Positions 53,629 to 62,139 of a stretch of DNA of 64,000 bases are shown piece after piece; positions within the stretch are counted from its first letter, which is position 1, and each line of letters opens with the position of its first letter. Source of the DNA: CAMDPA01 sp965223035. Lineage in GTDB: Bacteria > Pseudomonadota > Alphaproteobacteria > Rhizobiales > Hyphomicrobiaceae. The stretch covers positions 2,852,001 to 2,916,000 of the forward strand of contig OZ244980.1 in the NCBI GenBank assembly GCA_965223035.1. The letters run 5' to 3'. Position numbers and translations under genes: made by a program. The notes under the pieces are model-generated. The model had not been told where the DNA came from. It did not search any database and saw only the letters and a list, made by a program, of their open reading frames with translations.

Positions 53629-54102
53629 TCAGGCCAAGCGCAGGTCGCGCGCCGGTGTCGGGCCGTAAATGTGATGGGCGCGCGCCTCGAACGCCGCCGC
53701 GAAGCGGCGAAACGCCTTATCGAACAGAGCACCGACCAGCATGCTCAACATCAACGAGCGGAACTCGTAATTGATGTAAAAGTCGACGTCGCATCCACCT
53801 GGCACCGGGTCAAACTGCCAACGGTTTTCGAGATGCCGAAACGGGCCATCGAGATATTCGACCAACACCTTGTTCTCGTCGGGGAGCAACCGCACCCTGG
53901 TGGTGAACCGCTCGCGGATCGCCTTATAACCGGCGACCATCGACGCCACTAAAATCGTGTGATCCGGCTTTTCCTCGCGTGAGGTGAGCTGCAGCGCTTC
54001 GCACAGCGGAAGGAACTCCGGGTAGCGTTCAACATCGGCCACGAGATCGAACATTTGGCGCGGCGTGAAGGGAACCCGGCGTCGGGTGTGAAACGTCGGC
54101 AT
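53629..54102 (-). CDS. COQ10/RatA-type START-domain protein
   Basis: A 157-aa protein of the polyketide-cyclase/START superfamily: FTPRQMFDLVADVERYPEFLPLCEAL at the N-terminus, then SMVAGYKAIRERFTTRV, YLDGPFRHLENRWQF and a C-terminal FDKAFRRFAAAFEARA. Relatives are RatA of E. coli and the ubiquinone-binding COQ10 of mitochondria; in alphaproteobacteria a role with ubiquinone is more likely, especially beside lipA. The ATG at 54102 was chosen over a longer frame. Confidence 0.88.
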   Translation of the reverse strand: MPTFHTRRRVPFTPRQMFDLVADVERYPEFLPLCEALQLTSREEKPDHTILVASMVAGYKAIRERFTTRVRLLPDENKVLVEYLDGPFRHLENRWQFDPVPGGCDVDFYINYEFRSLMLSMLVGALFDKAFRRFAAAFEARAHHIYGPTPARDLRLA

Positions 54103-54358
54103 TAAAGACCTGTATGCGCTGTGACGGAGCGTGTTGGAGCGGTGACGTACGTCGAGTCGGGTGTGTTTGTCCGGACGGCTTGAGCGGTTATGCACAGGCA
54201 TAATTAGGCCACGGCGGCGACGCTTTGCGAAGGTGGTCTTTAGTCGCGATGGCGGTTGGCCGGTTGTGCGCGTGACGTGCCGCGCCGCGTGGCCATCGGC
54301 AACGCTGTCGGTCGGGTCAGCAAAGCCGGAGCGGTTCGGCGCCCGCCGGTGTCCGCCG

Positions 54359-55321
54359 TCAGTTGGTCGCCGGCGCGGCGCTGCGGCTCCTCAACCGCGC
54401 CGCCTGCAGCCGCGCAAAGTCCTCATCGGCGTGGTAGGAGGAGCGCGTCAAGGGCGCGGCCGAGACCAACAGGAACCCTTTCGCCAAGGCCACCCGTTGG
54501 TAGGCGGCAAACTGTTGCGGCGTCACGAACGCCTTCACCGGGGCATGCCGTCGGGTCGGCTGGAGATATTGCCCGATCGTCAGGAAGTCGACATCGGCGC
54601 TTCTCAGGTCGTCCATCACCTGCAGCACCTCCTCGCGCGCCTCGCCAAGCCCCACCATGATGCCTGACTTGGTGAACATCGATGAATCCAGCTCCTTGAC
54701 CCGTTGCAACAGCCGCAGAGAATGAAAATAGCGCGCGCCGGGCCTGATCGCCAGATAGTGGGAGGGGACGGTCTCCAGGTTATGATTGAACACGTCGGGG
54801 CGCGCGGCCACCACGGTTTCCAACGCGCCCGGCTTGCGCAGGAAATCCGGCGTCAACGCTTCCACGGTGGTGCCTGGGCAGCGGTCATGAACCGCCTGGA
54901 TGACCGCTGCGAAATGCGCCGCGCCGCCGTCTGTAAGGTCGTCGCGATCCACTGAGGTGATCACCACATGGGCCAAGCCCAGCTTCTGGACCGCGTCAGC
55001 CACGTTGCCGGGCTCGGCCGGGTCCAGCGGCCCAGGCAGCCCCGTGGCCACATTGCAGAAGGCACAGGCCCGCGTGCAGATCTCGCCCATAATCATCATG
55101 GTGGCATGGCGTTTCGACCAGCACTCGCCGATGTTCGGGCAGGCAGCTTCCTCACACACCGTCGAGAGGCCGTGTTGCCGGACGATTCGTCGGGTTTCCG
55201 CGTACTCTGGCGAGGTCGGGGCTTTTACCCGAATCCAGTCCGGCTTGCGTTGAACCGGGGATGGCGACCGGTTGGCCTTCTCGGGGTGTCGCGATTTGGT
55301 GGTGTCGAGGACGGTGACCAT
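54359..55321 (-). CDS. lipA: Lipoyl synthase
   Basis: Radical SAM enzyme inserting two sulfurs into octanoyl groups on E2 and GcvH proteins (320 aa). The auxiliary cluster is bound by Cys56, Cys61 and Cys67 (CEEAACPNIGEC) with a late Arg-Ser-Ser-Tyr motif (TRSSYHAD), and the radical SAM cluster by Cys82, Cys86 and Cys89 (CTRACAFC). The ATG at 55321 is preferred; a GTG one codon earlier exists. No clear Shine-Dalgarno sequence is seen. About 256 bp downstream separate it from the COQ10/RatA gene. Confidence 0.96.
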   Translation of the reverse strand: MVTVLDTTKSRHPEKANRSPSPVQRKPDWIRVKAPTSPEYAETRRIVRQHGLSTVCEEAACPNIGECWSKRHATMMIMGEICTRACAFCNVATGLPGPLDPAEPGNVADAVQKLGLAHVVITSVDRDDLTDGGAAHFAAVIQAVHDRCPGTTVEALTPDFLRKPGALETVVAARPDVFNHNLETVPSHYLAIRPGARYFHSLRLLQRVKELDSSMFTKSGIMVGLGEAREEVLQVMDDLRSADVDFLTIGQYLQPTRRHAPVKAFVTPQQFAAYQRVALAKGFLLVSAAPLTRSSYHADEDFARLQAARLRSRSAAPATN

Positions 55322-55379
55322 CACCGATATTTAGGAGGATTGCTGGTGGATTGCCAGGTGCCGGCTAGATCATCGCGTC

Positions 55380-55580
55380 TTAATGCTGCGATCCAAACAG
55401 GGCGCGGATCAGCTCGGTCGGGGCCGGCGTCGTCGCCAGATAGCCCAAGCCGACCAGGCACAACGCACAGGCAAACAGTTGGATGGCCCGCGGCTGTCGG
55501 CGCAGCAAGAGCCAACCGATGATCGCCATGATCACCGCGATCAGCCCCAGCCCAGACAGGTGCGGTGGGTCAACCGTCAT
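55380..55580 (-). CDS. Small two-helix membrane protein downstream of glyQ
   Basis: A 66-aa frame starting 16 bp after the glyQ stop with ATG at 55580. It has two hydrophobic helices (about residues 9-28 and 35-51) separated by a basic turn RRQPRAIQ. The short spacing to glyQ and the membrane-protein composition support it. The stop (55380-55382) is supplied by a family A fragment (CTAGATCATCGCGTCTTAAT, 55365-55384). I do not recognise a family. Confidence 0.65.
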   Translation of the reverse strand: MTVDPPHLSGLGLIAVIMAIIGWLLLRRQPRAIQLFACALCLVGLGYLATTPAPTELIRALFGSQH

Positions 55581-55596
55581 CGGTCGCGCGCGTCCT

Positions 55597-56559
55597 TCAG
55601 TTTTGGCGAACCACCGGCTCAGCGCCGCCGGCCTCGGTCTTGAGCCAGGCCTCGCAACATGCCATCGCGAGCCCCCGCACGCGGAGAATATAGCTTTGCC
55701 GCTCGGTCACCGAGATCACGCCGCGCGCATCCAACAGGTTGAACAGATGTGAGGCCTTGATGCACTGGTCGTAGGCCGGTAGCACCATCAGGTGTCGGTC
55801 CTCGTCAGTACCGCGCTGGAGCAGCGAACGGCACTCAGCTTCCGCATCGCGAAAATGCTGCAGCAGCGTATCGGTGTTGGCGTGCTCGAAGTTGTAGCGG
55901 GAGTACTCTTGCTCCGCCTGCAAAAACACATCGCCATAGGTGAGCTTGCGGGCGTCATTGCGGCCGTTGAAGTTCAGGTCATAGACCCGGTCGACGCCCT
56001 GCACGTACATGGCCAGCCGCTCCAGGCCATAGGTGATTTCGCCGGACACCGGGTGGCAATCGAAGCCGCCGACCTGCTGAAAATAGGTGAATTGGGTCAC
56101 CTCCATGCCGTTGCACCAGACCTCCCAGCCCAATCCCCAAGCGCCAAGGGTCGGGCTTTCCCAATCATCCTCGACGAACCTGATGTCGTTGACGCAGGTG
56201 TCGATGCCGATGGCATCGAGGCTGGCGAGATATAGCTCCAAGATGTCGGGCGGCGACGGCTTCATGATCACTTGGAACTGATAGTAGTGTTGCAGCCGAT
56301 TGGGGTTTTCGCCGTAGCGGCCATCGGTCGGGCGGCGGGAGGGCTGGACGTAAGCGGCGTTCCAGGGCTTGGGTCCGAGCGCGCGCAGGGTTGTCGCGGG
56401 GTGAAACGTACCGGCCCCGACCTCCATGTCGTAAGGTTGCAGCACCACGCAGCCCTGGCTACCCCAGAACTGCTGCAAGGTCATGATCAGGTCCTGAAAG
56501 CTGTCCTTGGGCCGCAACGCCGTCGCCGACGTGGGACCAGTTCTGCTCGCTTTCGCCAT
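55597..56559 (-). CDS. glyQ: Glycyl-tRNA synthetase alpha subunit
   Basis: Catalytic subunit of the heterotetrameric bacterial-type GlyRS (320 aa). It has SFQDLIMTLQQFWGSQGCVVLQPYDMEVGAGTFHPATTLRAL with class II motif residues, YVQPSRRPTDGRYGENPNR, and GGFDCHPVSGEITYGLERLAMY (motif 3). The ATG at 56559 has AAGGAG 8 bp upstream. The beta subunit gene glyS, required for activity, usually follows glyQ in an operon but is absent here; a small membrane protein and lipA follow instead. Confidence 0.95.
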   Translation of the reverse strand: MAKASRTGPTSATALRPKDSFQDLIMTLQQFWGSQGCVVLQPYDMEVGAGTFHPATTLRALGPKPWNAAYVQPSRRPTDGRYGENPNRLQHYYQFQVIMKPSPPDILELYLASLDAIGIDTCVNDIRFVEDDWESPTLGAWGLGWEVWCNGMEVTQFTYFQQVGGFDCHPVSGEITYGLERLAMYVQGVDRVYDLNFNGRNDARKLTYGDVFLQAEQEYSRYNFEHANTDTLLQHFRDAEAECRSLLQRGTDEDRHLMVLPAYDQCIKASHLFNLLDARGVISVTERQSYILRVRGLAMACCEAWLKTEAGGAEPVVRQN

Positions 56560-56702
56560 CCGTCCACTCCTTGGCAACGACGGCCATTGCTGCGGCGCAC
56601 GATCATAGAAGAACTGGCGCAGTTGGAGAAGCGCAACGGCCGCGACCTGCGCGAGGAAGCCGATGCTCGGTGTGGGCGTCGAAGCGGCATGGCGCTGGCC
56701 GG

Positions 56703-56840
56703 CTAGAGCAACCTGCCTTAAATCGGAACCGGCTTTGCGGTTCCGATTTAAGGCGCAAAGATGATCGCTCCTAAAGTGTAGAGCAACTTTCTGCCCTTAA
56801 TCGGGATCGTCCCGATTCCGATTAAGGGCAGGTTGCTCTA
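56703..56840. repeat. Family A dispersed hairpin repeat, best compound copy
   Basis: Two clean hairpins. The first (56703-56765) is CTAGAGCAACCTGCC, arms TTAAATCGGAACCG and CGGTTCCGATTTAA, GGCGCAAAGATGATC. The linker is GCTCCTAAAGTG, and the second (56779-56840) starts TAGAGCAACTTTCTGCCC and ends GGGCAGGTTGCTCTA. Its last TA is the target of the IS element that follows. It lies 144 bp upstream of glyQ. Confidence 0.88.
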
Positions 56841-57677
56841 GGGCCTGTTGGGAATCAGGATTCACTTTGGACCTGGTTTGTGATTCAAGCTCCCAAAACA
56901 GGGGGCTGCAAATGATTCGTTACTGTTTGACAGATCGTCAGTGGGAAAAGATTGAGCCGCTTTGTCTGGGCAAGAAGACCGATGCCGGTCGCACCGGTGG
57001 TGATGGTCGGGTGTTCATCGAAGCCGTTCTGTGGATCGTTCGCACGGGCAGTCCATGGCGCGACCTGCCATCGGAATTCGGCAATTGGAATACGGTGTTT
57101 CAGCGCTTTCGTTATTGGGCTGCGCGTGATGTTTTTGCGAAAATTTTCAACGCTCTATCCGATGATCCGGACATGGAGTACGCGATGATCGATGCCACCA
57201 TCGTCCATGTCCATCGCCACGGACACGGCGCAAAAGGGGGACTCAAAGTCAGGCCATCGGCAAGTCGAAGGGCGGGTGGACAACGAAGATTGTCGCACTG
57301 ACCGACGCCCTCGGCAGTCTCGTGCGCTTCGTTCTGCTGCCCGGAAATCGCTACGATACGGTCGGCGTCGCACCGCTGATCGAGAAGGTCGAGTTCGCAG
57401 CGCTGATCGCTGACAAGGCCTACGATTGCAACTGGATCATTGATGAACTGAACGCGCGGGGTGCCGGCATCGTCATCTCGCAAAGACCAAAACGAAAACG
57501 GCGTCTCCAAATCGACGAGGAGATCTACAAATGGCGCCACCTCATCGAGAACTTCTTCTGCAAACTCAAGGAGTTCAAGCGTATCGCCACACGCAGCGAG
57601 AAGACTGACAGCAGCTACCGTGCAATGATCTATGCGGCAGCAACTGTGATACACTCGCGCTGAATCACAACAGGCCC
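56841..57677 (+). mobile_element. IS5-family insertion sequence (IS427-like), apparently complete
   Basis: An 837-bp element bounded by perfect 10-bp terminal inverted repeats GGGCCTGTTG / CAACAGGCCC with further partial match (ATTCA) inside, flanked on both sides by TA (56839-56840 and 57678-57679), the target duplication. It carries one transposase in two overlapping frames. The insertion point is the terminal CTA of a family A repeat, and its right end is about 117 bp before the chosen gyrA start. Ends, target duplication and catalytic residues are intact, so it may be active or recent. Confidence 0.85.
56912..57663 (+). CDS. IS5-family transposase, two frames joined by -1 frameshift
   Basis: The first frame starts at ATG 56912 (MIRYCLTDRQWEKIEPLCLG) and runs to 57301; the C-terminal part is in the -1 frame and ends at 57663. 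Joining them at the A4G5 tract (57231-57240, GCAAAAGGGGGAC) gives GAKGGTQSQAIGKSKGGWT, the usual sequence of IS5/IS427-group transposases, and restores the DDE triad: Asp in AMIDATIVH, Asp in LIADKAYD, Glu in HLIENFFCKLKEFKRIATR. Programmed frameshifting is the likely expression mode; a fixed mutation is the alternative. The fused protein is about 250 aa. Confidence 0.82.
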
Positions 57678-57794
57678 TAGGCTGGTCCGCCTAAGGCGGG
57701 AACGATCTCGGAAGTGGGGACAAGGCGGGGTGGACGGGGCCGGGTTGTTGGCAGCCGATCGCGCAATCTGATAAGTTCAGGTGAGCTGCGCAAA

Positions 57795-60728
57795 ATGACT
57801 GCGGCGAGCTGGGGTTGGCTCCAATCTCAGCGCATCTTGATCCCCACTATCAGGATACATCCTTTGGCCGAAGACGATACCCACGCCAACGGCGACGACG
57901 GCAACGACGACGACCGCCGCCCGGCACATGAGCCGTCCGACATTCGACCGGTTCTCATCATCGATGAGATGAAGCGCTCCTATCTGGACTATGCGATGAG
58001 CGTGATCGTGTCGCGGGCGCTGCCGGACGTTCGCGATGGGTTGAAGCCTGTGCACCGACGCATCCTTTACGGGATGTCCGAGCTGGGCCTCGATTGGAAC
58101 AAAAAGTACGTCAAATCGGCCCGCGTGGTCGGCGACGTGATGGGCAAATATCATCCACATGGCGATCTGGCGATTTATGACGCGCTGGTGCGGCTATCGC
58201 AGGACTGGTCGTTGCGCGTGCCGTTGATCGATGGCCAAGGCAACTTCGGTTCGGTGGACGGCGATTCCCCGGCCGCCATGCGTTACACCGAGTGCCGGCT
58301 GCAGAAGATTACGCAATACCTGCTCGATGATTTGGACAAGGACACGGTGGACTTCCGCGAGAACTATGACGGTTCAGCGCATGAGCCCACGGTGCTGCCG
58401 GCCAAGTTTCCCAATCTGCTGGTCAACGGGGCCGGCGGGATTGCCGTCGGAATGGCCACCAATATTCCGCCGCACAATCTGGGCGAGGTGATTGACGCCT
58501 GCCTGGCCCATCTCGACGATCCGGAGATTTCCATCGAAGAGTTGTGCCAGATCGTGCCTGGTCCGGATTTCCCGACCGGTGCCACCATCCTCGGCCGGGG
58601 CGGCATCCTATCTGCCTACCACAAGGGCCGCGGATCGATCGTGATGCGGGCCAGGGTTGAGGTGGAGGAGATCCGCAAGGACCGCCAAGCCTTGATCGTG
58701 ACGGCTATCCCGTATCAGGTCAACAAACGCATGCTGATCGAAAAGATTGCCGATCAGGTCAAGGAAAAGCGGATCGAAGGCATTTCCGACATTTGGGATG
58801 AATCCAATCGCGAAGGCATGCGCATCGTCATCGAATTGAAGCGTGACGCCATTCCCGATGTGGTTTTGAACCAATTGTGGCGCTATTCAGATCTGCAAAC
58901 GTCATTCGGTGCCAACATGTTGGCCATCAACGGCGGGCGTCCTGAGCAACTGAACCTGAGAGACATCATCGCCGCGTTCAACGCCTTCCGCGAGGAGGTG
59001 GTGTCGCGACGGACGAAGTTCTTGTTGAACAAGGCCAGGGACCGCGCCCATGTGTTGGTCGGGTTGGCGATTGCGGTGGCCAATATCGACGACGTGATCA
59101 ATTTGATCCGTCGGGCGCCATCGCCCACCGAGGCGCGCGAGCAGTTGATGGTGCGCGATTGGCCGGCGCAGGACATTGCGGTGTTCTTGGACTTGATCGC
59201 AGATCCGCGCCACCGCATGAGCGAGGCGGGCACCTACCGGCTGTCGGCGGAACAAGCCCAAGCGATCCTTGACCTGCGGCTGCAACGCTTGACCGCGCTG
59301 GGTCGCGACGAAATCGGCGAGGATCTGAAGAAGCTCGCCGATGACATTAAGGAATATCTGTCGATCTTGGCGTCCCGGATCCGCGTGGTTCAAATCATCA
59401 AGTCGGAACTTTCTGCGATCAAGCAGGAGTTCGCGACGCCGCGGCGCACCGAAATCATCGATATCGATGGCGAGGTGGACGATGAGGACCTGATACAGCG
59501 GGAGGATGTGGTCGTCACGGTGTCCCACCGCGGATACATCAAACGGGTGCCGTTATCGACCTATCGCGCGCAGCGGCGCGGCGGACGCGGGCGCTCGGGC
59601 ATGTCGACGCGAGACGAAGACTTTGTCACCCAGATCTTCATCGGCTCAACCCACACACCGATCCTGTTCTTTTCCTCGCGTGGCATGTGCTACCGCATGA
59701 AGGTGTGGCGCTTGCCGGCGGCGACGCCGCAGTCGACGGGCAAGGCTTTGATCAATTTGCTGCCGTTGCAACAGGGCGAATGGATCACCACCATACTGCC
59801 GCTACCGGAGGACGAGGCAACGTGGGGTCAGCTGGAGCTGATGTTTGCCACGCGCAGCGGCAACGTACGCCGTAACAGCCTGTCGGACTTTGAAAACATT
59901 AATCGCAACGGCAAGATTGCCATGAAGCTCGACGAAGGTGACGAGATCGTCAACGTGGCGATCTCCCGGCCGAGCGACGATGTGTTGTTGACCACCGCCA
60001 ACGGTCAGTCGATTCGCTTTGCCTGCGACGATGTCCGCGTGTTCAAGGGCCGCGATTCCGTCGGTGTCCGAGGCATCAGATTGGACGGCGACGATACCCT
60101 GATCTCGATGGCGATCCTGACCCACGTCGATGCCAGCCCGGCCGAGCGCGCGATTTATTTGAAACAGGCGTCGGCGCTGCGGCGGGCCCAGGACGCTGAG
60201 GATGCCGAGGCGATCCTGCCGGAACCGGAACCGGAAGAGGAAGAGGCCGACGGACCGGCCGAGCTGACATCTGAGCGTTTCGCGCAGCTGTCCGGCCTTG
60301 AACAGTTTGTGCTCACGCTGTCCGAAAAGGGCTTCGGCAAGCGCTCGTCATCCTATGAATACCGCACCTCGGGCCGCGGCGGTAAGGGGATCGCGGCGAT
60401 GGTGGTCAATGAGCGCAATGGCAAGCTGGTCGCCTCGTTTCCGGTGGAGGAGAGCGATCAGATCATGTTGGTCACCGACGCCGGCCAACTGATCCGCACC
60501 AGCGTCGATGAGGTGCGCATCGCCGGGCGCAATACCCAGGGGGTGCGGGTGTTTCGCACTGAGGAAGACGAGAAGGTGGTGTCGGTGGAGCGGATTCCCG
60601 ACGATGGCTCGGGCGACGAGGACGACGGCGACACCGGCGCAGACGACACCGGCGCTGAGGACAACGGCACCGAGGACAACGGCGGCGAGGATGGACCCGA
60701 CGTTGACAGCCCCAACAACGGGGACTGA
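57795..60728 (+). CDS. gyrA: DNA gyrase subunit A
   Basis: Breakage-reunion subunit of gyrase (977 aa from 57795). The N-terminal domain has IIDEMKRSYLDYAMSVIVSRALPDVRDGLKPVHRR, and the active-site Tyr164 is in AAMRYTECRLQ (Tyr122 in E. coli). Position 125, equivalent to E. coli Ser83, is Leu in KYHPHGDLAIYD, while Asp129 matches Asp87. The C-terminal beta-pinwheel contains the GyrA box QRRGGRG, and a long acidic tail ends the protein. Start is uncertain: the ATG at 57795 has AGGTGAG upstream, and a TTG at 57864 with AGGA is the alternative. The IS element upstream may have displaced the original promoter region. Confidence 0.95.
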   Translation: MTAASWGWLQSQRILIPTIRIHPLAEDDTHANGDDGNDDDRRPAHEPSDIRPVLIIDEMKRSYLDYAMSVIVSRALPDVRDGLKPVHRRILYGMSELGLDWNKKYVKSARVVGDVMGKYHPHGDLAIYDALVRLSQDWSLRVPLIDGQGNFGSVDGDSPAAMRYTECRLQKITQYLLDDLDKDTVDFRENYDGSAHEPTVLPAKFPNLLVNGAGGIAVGMATNIPPHNLGEVIDACLAHLDDPEISIEELCQIVPGPDFPTGATILGRGGILSAYHKGRGSIVMRARVEVEEIRKDRQALIVTAIPYQVNKRMLIEKIADQVKEKRIEGISDIWDESNREGMRIVIELKRDAIPDVVLNQLWRYSDLQTSFGANMLAINGGRPEQLNLRDIIAAFNAFREEVVSRRTKFLLNKARDRAHVLVGLAIAVANIDDVINLIRRAPSPTEAREQLMVRDWPAQDIAVFLDLIADPRHRMSEAGTYRLSAEQAQAILDLRLQRLTALGRDEIGEDLKKLADDIKEYLSILASRIRVVQIIKSELSAIKQEFATPRRTEIIDIDGEVDDEDLIQREDVVVTVSHRGYIKRVPLSTYRAQRRGGRGRSGMSTRDEDFVTQIFIGSTHTPILFFSSRGMCYRMKVWRLPAATPQSTGKALINLLPLQQGEWITTILPLPEDEATWGQLELMFATRSGNVRRNSLSDFENINRNGKIAMKLDEGDEIVNVAISRPSDDVLLTTANGQSIRFACDDVRVFKGRDSVGVRGIRLDGDDTLISMAILTHVDASPAERAIYLKQASALRRAQDAEDAEAILPEPEPEEEEADGPAELTSERFAQLSGLEQFVLTLSEKGFGKRSSSYEYRTSGRGGKGIAAMVVNERNGKLVASFPVEESDQIMLVTDAGQLIRTSVDEVRIAGRNTQGVRVFRTEEDEKVVSVERIPDDGSGDEDDGDTGADDTGAEDNGTEDNGGEDGPDVDSPNNGD

Positions 60729-60799
60729 TCACAGGTGGGCGCGCTCAAGGGGGAGCGACCGTGATGGGTCCCGCTAACCCGACAGCAACGCCCTCTGGC

Positions 60800-60872
60800 G
60801 GTTCAGTGTGAGCTGGAACCATCCCGCTCCCCCGCCCGGCACAGCGATTTGGCCGATGGCGGACATGAGCTA
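60800..60872 (+). repeat. Family B dispersed repeat, copy B5 (internal deletion)
   Basis: GTTCAGTGTGAGCTGGAACC ATCCCGCTCCCCCGCCCGG, then directly CACAGCGATTTGGCCGATGG CGGACATGAGCTA. The central hairpin region of the long copy is absent. The last CTA (60870-60872) is the stop codon of the convergent OsmC gene. Confidence 0.78.
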
Positions 60873-62081
60873 AATCGCGCGGCTACCGCTGGGTGACAGC
60901 GTGGTGCCGTTGAGCACGATCGTGACCTCCGGCTCCAGCGCCGCCTTTAACGTCGCATGCAGATAGCAGGTGCGCGCGGCGATGTGCATGAGCTGCTCGA
61001 AGGTCTCCTCGCTGGCGTGTCCGTTGAGGAACAGATGCGTGTCGACGGGCTCGATGCCCGCCTTTACGGCACCGTGGTCGCTGCCAAGCCAAAACGGCGC
61101 CGACTGGACCAGCCGTATGCCATGGATGTCCATCTTCATGTGCTCGATATAACGCGACAATTGCGTCATGTAACAGAAGGCAATGCCGGCACAGACCAGA
61201 CTGATGCCGCATGGCGCCTGATCTGCGTCCGCGCGCTCGTCAGATTTGAGCGCGAAATGCGACATGCCGGGAAGCTCGAGCACCGTTTCGGTTTGGGTCG
61301 TGCCGAGCGGGGTCAGCATGCGGCTGCTGCCGGCGATCGTTCGTATAATCCTGGTTGTCGTTCCGGCCGGCGCCGGCTCGATCGAGCCGGAGCGCACCTC
61401 GCCGGTCTTCACCACCAGATCCGACAACGCGGCATCGGCCGCTAGCGGTTCGGGCGGACGCTGGTAGGCGACGAACGGGTCCTTGGCATCTGCGGCGGTG
61501 GAGGCTGCCATCGTCGTGATCGGCCGCCGTCGGCCGTTGACGTAGAGCGCGAACGTGTTGGTCAGCGGCGCGCGCATGGCGGCCAGCGCTGGCGATCCAG
61601 CCACCGCGTCGGCGACCAGGGTGGTGATCTCGCTGGCATTCGAGGTGGAGGCGATGTCGATCGCCATCTGGGCCGGCTCGGCAAATCCTTCCCCCGTCCC
61701 TCGAAAAAACGAGCCGGTCATCCAAAACCCGTTCTTCAACGCGATCTGCAGCGTCGACAGCGGGATCGCGCGGGCTGCCGCCAGCGCACTGATCCGGCCC
61801 ATCAGATCGGCCTGTAACCCGGCATTGAAATAACCGAGGGGAAAGGGTGACACGTCCTTACCCTTGATGTGCTTGCCTTCGTCGCTGGTCAGCCGCCAGG
61901 CGCTGCCCTGGCTACCCTCATGGACCACGGCCTCCTTTTGATGACCCGCCAGCTGGCGCGCTTCGACCAAGAAGATGTCGCGTCCCTCGCTCAGGCCGAG
62001 CACTGAGGGACGGCGCATGCCCTTATGGATCCGAAAGCCCAGCGGATATCCGGATCCCTCAATCGTTTCGACTTGCGCCAT
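60870..62081 (-). CDS. Double OsmC-domain protein
   Basis: A 403-aa protein of two OsmC-like halves. The first (about 15-190) has KDVSPFPLGYFNAGLQADLMGRI and the long helix region but no cysteine at the usual peroxidatic position. The second (about 215-400) has DQAPCGISLVCAGIAFCYMTQLSRYI with cysteines and ends in the family-like ACYLHATL-type helix (RTCYLHATLKAALEPE). OsmC proteins reduce organic hydroperoxides, but members without both cysteines do not; activity is open. The ATG at 62081 has AGGAGAAACG just upstream and starts MAQVETIEGSG. The longer frame to 62468 runs through a tandem repeat and is rejected. Confidence 0.8.
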   Translation of the reverse strand: MAQVETIEGSGYPLGFRIHKGMRRPSVLGLSEGRDIFLVEARQLAGHQKEAVVHEGSQGSAWRLTSDEGKHIKGKDVSPFPLGYFNAGLQADLMGRISALAAARAIPLSTLQIALKNGFWMTGSFFRGTGEGFAEPAQMAIDIASTSNASEITTLVADAVAGSPALAAMRAPLTNTFALYVNGRRRPITTMAASTAADAKDPFVAYQRPPEPLAADAALSDLVVKTGEVRSGSIEPAPAGTTTRIIRTIAGSSRMLTPLGTTQTETVLELPGMSHFALKSDERADADQAPCGISLVCAGIAFCYMTQLSRYIEHMKMDIHGIRLVQSAPFWLGSDHGAVKAGIEPVDTHLFLNGHASEETFEQLMHIAARTCYLHATLKAALEPEVTIVLNGTTLSPSGSRAI

Positions 62082-62139
62082 TTCGTTTCTCCTCACGTGC
62101 ATCTCATTGGCGACCATCTCAGCTGCGACGGGGCGCCTC

